NCBI RefSeq assembly: GCF_001278115.1
Contig: NZ_LIYD01000005.1
Location: 3,125,716-3,189,715 of the forward strand
DNA: 64,000 nucleotides
Reading direction: 5' to 3'
Source: Flavobacterium akiainvivens
GTDB lineage: Bacteria; Bacteroidota; Bacteroidia; Flavobacteriales; Flavobacteriaceae
This document shows, in pieces, positions 59,968-64,000 of the stretch. Numbering within the stretch: position 1 is the stretch's first letter; each line of letters opens with the position of its first letter. The notes below the pieces were generated by a model that worked only from the letters and a program-made list of their open reading frames with translations, did not search any database and was not told the DNA's origin. The position numbers and the translations under genes were made by a program.

Positions 59968-62088
59968 ATGACAAACATACAATACATAGCCGGGCTGGTA
60001 AGCGCCCCGGCCAAGGGCATTGAGGCCACCGTACAACTGCTGGCTGAAGACTGCACCATACCCTTTATTGCCCGTTACCGAAAGGACAAAACCGGCAACC
60101 TTGACGAGGTTATCATAGAGCAGATTGCCAAATACAACCAGGCTTACGAAGCCATTGTAAAGCGTAAGGAGGCCATTATAAAGGCTATTACAGAGCAAAA
60201 CGCCCTTACGCCTGAGCTAAGTGCTAAAATAACCGCCAGCTTTGATTTAAACGACCTGGAAGACCTGTACCTGCCCTTTAAGAAGAAAAAGAAAACCCGT
60301 GCCGATGCCGCCCGCGAAAAGGGGCTGGAACCGTTGGCCAAGATTATCATGGCGCAAAACGCCGACGATATGGATTACCTTGCCGGCAAGTACCTGAATG
60401 ACAAGGTGGCCAATGAAGACGAGGCGCTACAAGGAGCACGCGATATTATTGCAGAGTGGATTAACGAGAACGTGTACGTGCGCAAAGGCATGCGCCGCAT
60501 TTTTGGCCGCAAAGCAGCCATTACCACAAAAATAGCCAAGGGTGGCGACCCGGAGAAGGCCAAAAAATTTGAGCAGTACCTGGACTGGAGCGAGAATCTT
60601 GCCAAAGCGCCGTCGCACCGCCTGCTGGCCATGCTTCGTGCCGAAAATGAGGGTGTAATAAAATTTAAGGTTGAGGTTGATGATGATGAGGCGATTGACT
60701 TTATAGACCAGGCCATTATAAAAAACAAGAGAGAAACTGCCGCACAGCTGCGCCTGGCGATAGACGACAGCTACAAGCGCCTGCTGGGCCCGGCAATCAG
60801 TAACGAGGTGCTGGGCGAGGCCAAGGCCAAAGCCGATGCCGTTGCCATACAGGTGTTTGCGGCCAACCTTCAGCAGTTGTTGCTGGCACCGCCGCTGGGG
60901 CAGAAGCGCATTTTGGCGATCGACCCCGGTTTTAGGACGGGGTGTAAGGTGGTGTGCCTTGACGAGCAGGGCGGCCTGCTGTATAACGAAACGATCTTCC
61001 CACATGCGCCGCAAAACGAAACGGCCATTGCCATGAAAAAAATACGCTCTATGGTCAACGCCTACAAAATCGATGCAATTTCCATTGGTAACGGTACCGC
61101 CAGCCGCGAAACAGAGCATTTCATCAAAAAAATTGCGTGGGACAAGCCTGTGCAGGTGTTTGTGGTGAGCGAGGCCGGGGCTTCGGTGTACTCGGCGTCT
61201 AAAATTGCACGCGAGGAGTTTGGGCAGTATGACGTTACCGTTAGGGGTGCGGTGTCTATTGGCCGCCGCCTGAGCGACCCGCTTGCCGAACTTGTAAAAA
61301 TTGAACCCAAAGCCATTGGTGTAGGGCAGTACCAGCACGATGTGGACCAAAGCCAGCTTAAAGACGAGCTCGACACCGTGGTAATGCGCTGCGTGAACTC
61401 CGTTGGCGTAAACATCAATACCGCCAGTAAGTCGCTTTTAGGATATGTATCGGGCATAGGCGAGAAGCTTGCCGAAAACATTGTGGCCTACCGAAGCGAG
61501 AACGGTCCGTTTGAAGACCGCAAGCAACTTAAAAAAGTCCCAAGGTTGGGGGAGAAGGCCTACCAGCAGGCGGCGGCGTTCGTTCGTATTCCCAATGCAA
61601 AGAACCCGCTGGATAACAGTGCCGTACACCCGGAGGCCTATACCATTGTGGAGAAAATGGCAAAGGATTTAAAACTCAAAACGGCCGACCTGGTAAGCAA
61701 CAAGGAGGCCATCAAAAAAATACATGTAGACGGCTATGTTACGCCCGAAATAGGCAAGCTTACGCTGCAGGATATCCTTAAGGAACTCGAAAAACCGGGG
61801 CTTGACCCAAGAAAGTCGGCCAAGGTGTTTGAGTTTGACCCTAACGTTAAATCAATGGCCGACCTGCGTACCGGCATGGTGCTGCCCGGCATTGTTAATA
61901 ACATTACCAATTTTGGCTGCTTTGTAGACATAGGCATTAAGGAAAGCGGCCTGGTGCACATCTCGCAGCTTAAGGAGGGCTTTGTAAGCGATGTAAACGA
62001 AGTTGTAAAACTGCACCAGCACGTTACCGTAAAAGTAACCGAGGTAGATGAGGCCAGGAAAAGGGTAGCGCTGACGATGATTTTGTAG
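59968..62088 (+). CDS. tex: Tex family RNA-binding transcription accessory protein
   Basis: 706 aa, full length. N-terminal helical Tex domain (about 1-190), YqgF/RuvC-like domain about 310-430 (RILAIDPGFRTGCKVVCLDEQ), helix-hairpin-helix repeats about 480-550 (YVSGIGEKLAENIVAYR), and a C-terminal S1 domain about 635-706 (VLPGIVNNITNFGCFVDIGIKESGLVHISQ). Tex binds RNA and RNA polymerase and affects transcription of stressed or toxin genes in other species. The ATG comes 85 bp after the HNH gene upstream end. Confidence 0.95.
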   Translation: MTNIQYIAGLVSAPAKGIEATVQLLAEDCTIPFIARYRKDKTGNLDEVIIEQIAKYNQAYEAIVKRKEAIIKAITEQNALTPELSAKITASFDLNDLEDLYLPFKKKKKTRADAAREKGLEPLAKIIMAQNADDMDYLAGKYLNDKVANEDEALQGARDIIAEWINENVYVRKGMRRIFGRKAAITTKIAKGGDPEKAKKFEQYLDWSENLAKAPSHRLLAMLRAENEGVIKFKVEVDDDEAIDFIDQAIIKNKRETAAQLRLAIDDSYKRLLGPAISNEVLGEAKAKADAVAIQVFAANLQQLLLAPPLGQKRILAIDPGFRTGCKVVCLDEQGGLLYNETIFPHAPQNETAIAMKKIRSMVNAYKIDAISIGNGTASRETEHFIKKIAWDKPVQVFVVSEAGASVYSASKIAREEFGQYDVTVRGAVSIGRRLSDPLAELVKIEPKAIGVGQYQHDVDQSQLKDELDTVVMRCVNSVGVNINTASKSLLGYVSGIGEKLAENIVAYRSENGPFEDRKQLKKVPRLGEKAYQQAAAFVRIPNAKNPLDNSAVHPEAYTIVEKMAKDLKLKTADLVSNKEAIKKIHVDGYVTPEIGKLTLQDILKELEKPGLDPRKSAKVFEFDPNVKSMADLRTGMVLPGIVNNITNFGCFVDIGIKESGLVHISQLKEGFVSDVNEVVKLHQHVTVKVTEVDEARKRVALTMIL

Positions 62089-62428
62089 TTGTTGGTTGTT
62101 AGTTGCCGGTTGATGGTTGTTGGGAGCTACACGGTACGCGTTATAATGAAACGCGGATGACACGCCCTTCGGCAAGCTCAGGGTGACAAAGCGGATTAAC
62201 ACGGATTTTAAGGGCATGAGTGGCATTCCCCTCCCTCGGAGGGGTGGCCGCAGGCCGGGGTGAGTTGTAACACTGAGCTCCGCTGAGCACGACAAAAACA
62301 TTAAAAACACAAACCACTGAACTACAAAACCTTATACATAATCTAAATAAATATTATGCATGCCTAACTAAAATTTGCTTGCAGGTTTCGGGTAAATGTA
62401 TAAATTCGTATTCCGAAAAAAATAAAAA
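62089..62428. repeat. Gene-free 340-bp spacer filled with dispersed repeat elements
   Basis: Contains a 7-bp-period GTTG array (62087-62120), GCGGAT units, a CCTTCGGCAAGCTCAGGGTGAC element (62165-62187), a C-run/G-run element (62224-62262) and a CTGAGCTCCGCTGAGC element (62273-62292). It is followed by AT-rich promoter-like sequence before the DUF5684 gene. No gene visible. Confidence 0.72.
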
Positions 62429-62830
62429 ATGCAAAACCCTGCACTCGATGCACTTAATATAGACTACAGGCCCATACTGGCTTGCCTGGCTATATTTTTT
62501 GTACAATTGGTGGTACTTGGGGTGGCATTCTGGAAACTGTTTGCAAAGGCAGGCCAGCCGGGCTGGAAAGCGCTTATACCCATTTATAGCGCTTATATTA
62601 TGCTTAAAATGGTAAATAAGCCGTGGTGGTGGCTGCTGCTTATGCTTATTCCGCTTGCGGGGGTAGTATGGGCCATATGGGCGCTCAACCTTTTTATAAG
62701 GGCGTTTGGCAAGCAGGAAGAATATACGGTGCTGAGCATCTTTTTTCCGCAGGTGTTTTTTCCGGCACTGGCGTTTGATAAAAGCGCGGTATACACAAAC
62801 CCCGCCGATGCCAAGCCTTACAAGATTTAG
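62429..62830 (+). CDS. DUF5684-like membrane protein
   Basis: 133 aa with four hydrophobic segments. The loop FAKAGQPGWKALIPIYSAYIMLKMVNKPWWW (residues about 39-70) is characteristic of the DUF5684 family of small membrane proteins. Function unknown. The C-terminus is polar. A terminator follows, shared with the converging lipoprotein gene. Confidence 0.78.
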   Translation: MQNPALDALNIDYRPILACLAIFFVQLVVLGVAFWKLFAKAGQPGWKALIPIYSAYIMLKMVNKPWWWLLLMLIPLAGVVWAIWALNLFIRAFGKQEEYTVLSIFFPQVFFPALAFDKSAVYTNPADAKPYKI

Positions 62831-62856
62831 TTAACTAACCCAAATTTGAATACCTG

Positions 62857-62890
62857 AAACCCTCTTGTCATCATACAGGAGGGTTTTTTT
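62857..62890 (+). terminator. Intrinsic terminator
   Basis: Stem AAACCCTC (62857-62864) and GAGGGTTT (62879-62886) with a T7 run that reaches the stop of the converging gene. Confidence 0.83.
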
Positions 62891-63647
62891 ATTTAAAGTC
62901 GGCTTCGGTGTATTCTTCAAGGGGGTCAAAGTTTTTAAAGCGCGGAAAATCTTCGTTATAAGCTTTTTGCTGTATAAGGGTTTCTTTGCCGTTTTTATTG
63001 TACCGATGTACTTCAAGCTGGCCGTCAAAAACGTTGACGCTGGCAAAAAGGTGCAGGGTGTCGGCGTCAATGCTTAGGAACGATGTAGTGGTACCGCCGT
63101 GAAGCGCCCAGGCATCTATACAGTTAAGCCTGTTGTTGTAGTGCAGGTTGGAGTAGTTGTCTGAGTTTTTTATGGGTTTTAAGAGCCCCGACTGCTTGTT
63201 ATACATAAACAGTATGCGGGCATCGTTACCGCCACGTGCGGTGTTTATTGTTTTAAAGGTAAAGTCGTTATGCCCGTCGTTATTAAAGTCGGCATATTTA
63301 GGGTTGCAGGCAGTAGCCTCGTAAGGCCAGGTAAGGTGCTGTTTTTCTATCCATTTTTGGTTTTCTTTCGCATAAAACCTAATGTCGGCATACATCGTGT
63401 CGGGTGAGGTAATAACCTTCAGTTCCACCTTATTTTTACCTTTTATGCCTATTTGAGTGCTGTCAGCATACTGCTCGCTTACATAAGGTTCAAATGTTTT
63501 TCTGGCTTTTGCATTTGCCTGTGATGGGGCAGGTGGAAGCGAATCATGCACGGGTGCAGGTTGGGGCAGGGGTTTTTCTGCTGTTTTTACGTCTTTACAG
63601 CCCATAACTGCAAAAAGCGGGATAAGTGTGAGGCAGGTTGGTTTCAT
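62889..63647 (-). CDS. Hypothetical lipoprotein with FG-GAP-like motif
   Basis: 252 aa. Lipoprotein signal (MKPTCLTLIPLFAVMGC, lipobox Cys17), then a Pro/Ala-rich linker (about 20-48). The domain at about 60-250 includes YADFNNDGHNDFTFKT near 117, a calcium-binding-type FG-GAP/VCBS loop with Asp-Asn-Asp ligands. No specific family recognised, though proteins of this layout occur as surface lipoproteins in Bacteroidota. Confidence 0.65.
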   Translation of the reverse strand: MKPTCLTLIPLFAVMGCKDVKTAEKPLPQPAPVHDSLPPAPSQANAKARKTFEPYVSEQYADSTQIGIKGKNKVELKVITSPDTMYADIRFYAKENQKWIEKQHLTWPYEATACNPKYADFNNDGHNDFTFKTINTARGGNDARILFMYNKQSGLLKPIKNSDNYSNLHYNNRLNCIDAWALHGGTTTSFLSIDADTLHLFASVNVFDGQLEVHRYNKNGKETLIQQKAYNEDFPRFKNFDPLEEYTEADFK

Positions 63648-64000
63648 GGCAGCAGAGAGGCTTATTTGTGGTTTTTAGTGTATAACGTAATATCGAGGTT
63701 GAATATTTTTGAAATGATTTACAACCCAGCCCTTCTCCCGATAGCTATCGGGATCTCCGGGGGAGATGAATCCACTCTGCCGGTATTGGTGTGGCAGTAT
63801 AAGTACTGTTTAATTTTTTGACACAAAGGCCACCAAGTTTTTGCACTACGTTCACGAAGCCTTTACTTTTAAAGGCCACAAAGCTTTGTGGGAATGCCAA
63901 TCTTACCTTTATAATATCTACCGGCTTTTTCAAGGTTGATGTAAGACTATACTATTTTAAACATCAAGGCACAAAGATTTCTATGTTATCAAACAAGTAA
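63648..64000. other. Gene-free right end of window
   Basis: 353 bp with no convincing gene. It contains a CCCGATAGCTATCGGG 16-bp palindrome (63738-63753), C/G-run elements around it, and CACAAAG/CACGAAG-type short repeats (63824-63890 and near 63970) of the dispersed kind seen elsewhere. Confidence 0.6.

Overview
The window reads as chromosomal DNA of a flavobacterium (Bacteroidota, Flavobacteriaceae-like). The evidence is type IX secretion (T9SS) sorting tails, DUF4175/YbeY and DUF4837/lytic transglycosylase gene pairs, SPxxC-type lipoprotein signals, a FolB/GlnS/GltX housekeeping set, and at least sixteen Bacteroidota-type promoter -7 boxes (TAnnTTTG) placed just before genes. Recognisable Shine-Dalgarno sites are few. 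Most genes are housekeeping with moderate GC. Two genes (DUF3644, about 15.8-17.3 kb, and an HNH nuclease, about 59.1-59.8 kb) are visibly AT-rich and look acquired.

Layout. 0-8 kb: PLP enzyme of Met/Cys metabolism, lipoproteins, DinB, rnpA, S41 protease, DUF416 and an unusual N-terminally extended sulfurtransferase. 8-18.9 kb: kup, a double-OmpA protein, an ElaA-type GNAT, DUF4837, an MltD-like transglycosylase, pgk, DUF3644, holB and DoxX. 19-26.7 kb: two large T9SS cargo proteins, a Pif1-like helicase and a Skp/OmpH-like lipoprotein. 27-36 kb: the mnmG operon carrying six parS-like sites, a third delta-60/T9SS protein, ybeY and DUF4175. 36-45 kb: gltX, surface proteins, an SPFH protein, an EF-hand protein, a small-membrane-protein operon, a YtxH/holin envelope operon, glnS, folB and tRNA-Cys. 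45-50 kb: LysE transporter and five tandem GIN-domain (DUF2807) paralogs. 50-54.5 kb: rnr, DUF2007, a 600-bp AT-rich gene-free region with DnaA-box-like motifs (candidate oriC), rpiB and an HTH-DUF4870 protein. 54.5-64 kb: small membrane and lipoprotein genes, a PH-domain protein, a tyrosine phosphatase, a HigBA toxin-antitoxin pair, the HNH nuclease, tex, DUF5684 and a lipoprotein.

Two features stand out. (1) A chromosome-segregation signature: four parS palindromes at 38-39 bp steps in front of mnmG, two more inside the same operon (one a perfect 16/16 canonical parS), and a DnaA-box-rich AT-rich spacer 22 kb away. Together these suggest the replication origin/centromere domain. (2) A family of intergenic inverted repeats whose arms are short-period (mostly 8 bp) degenerate tandem repeats. 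The flavour with unit CTnAG plus 3 nt occurs at eight loci between 41 and 50 kb. Several genes take their last codons from repeat arms.

The GIN-domain cluster is also notable: three paralogs carry an acidic/amide (mainly Asp) ladder where the other two carry Gly. All functional calls come from reading the translated sequence and from memory of the families; no database search was run.
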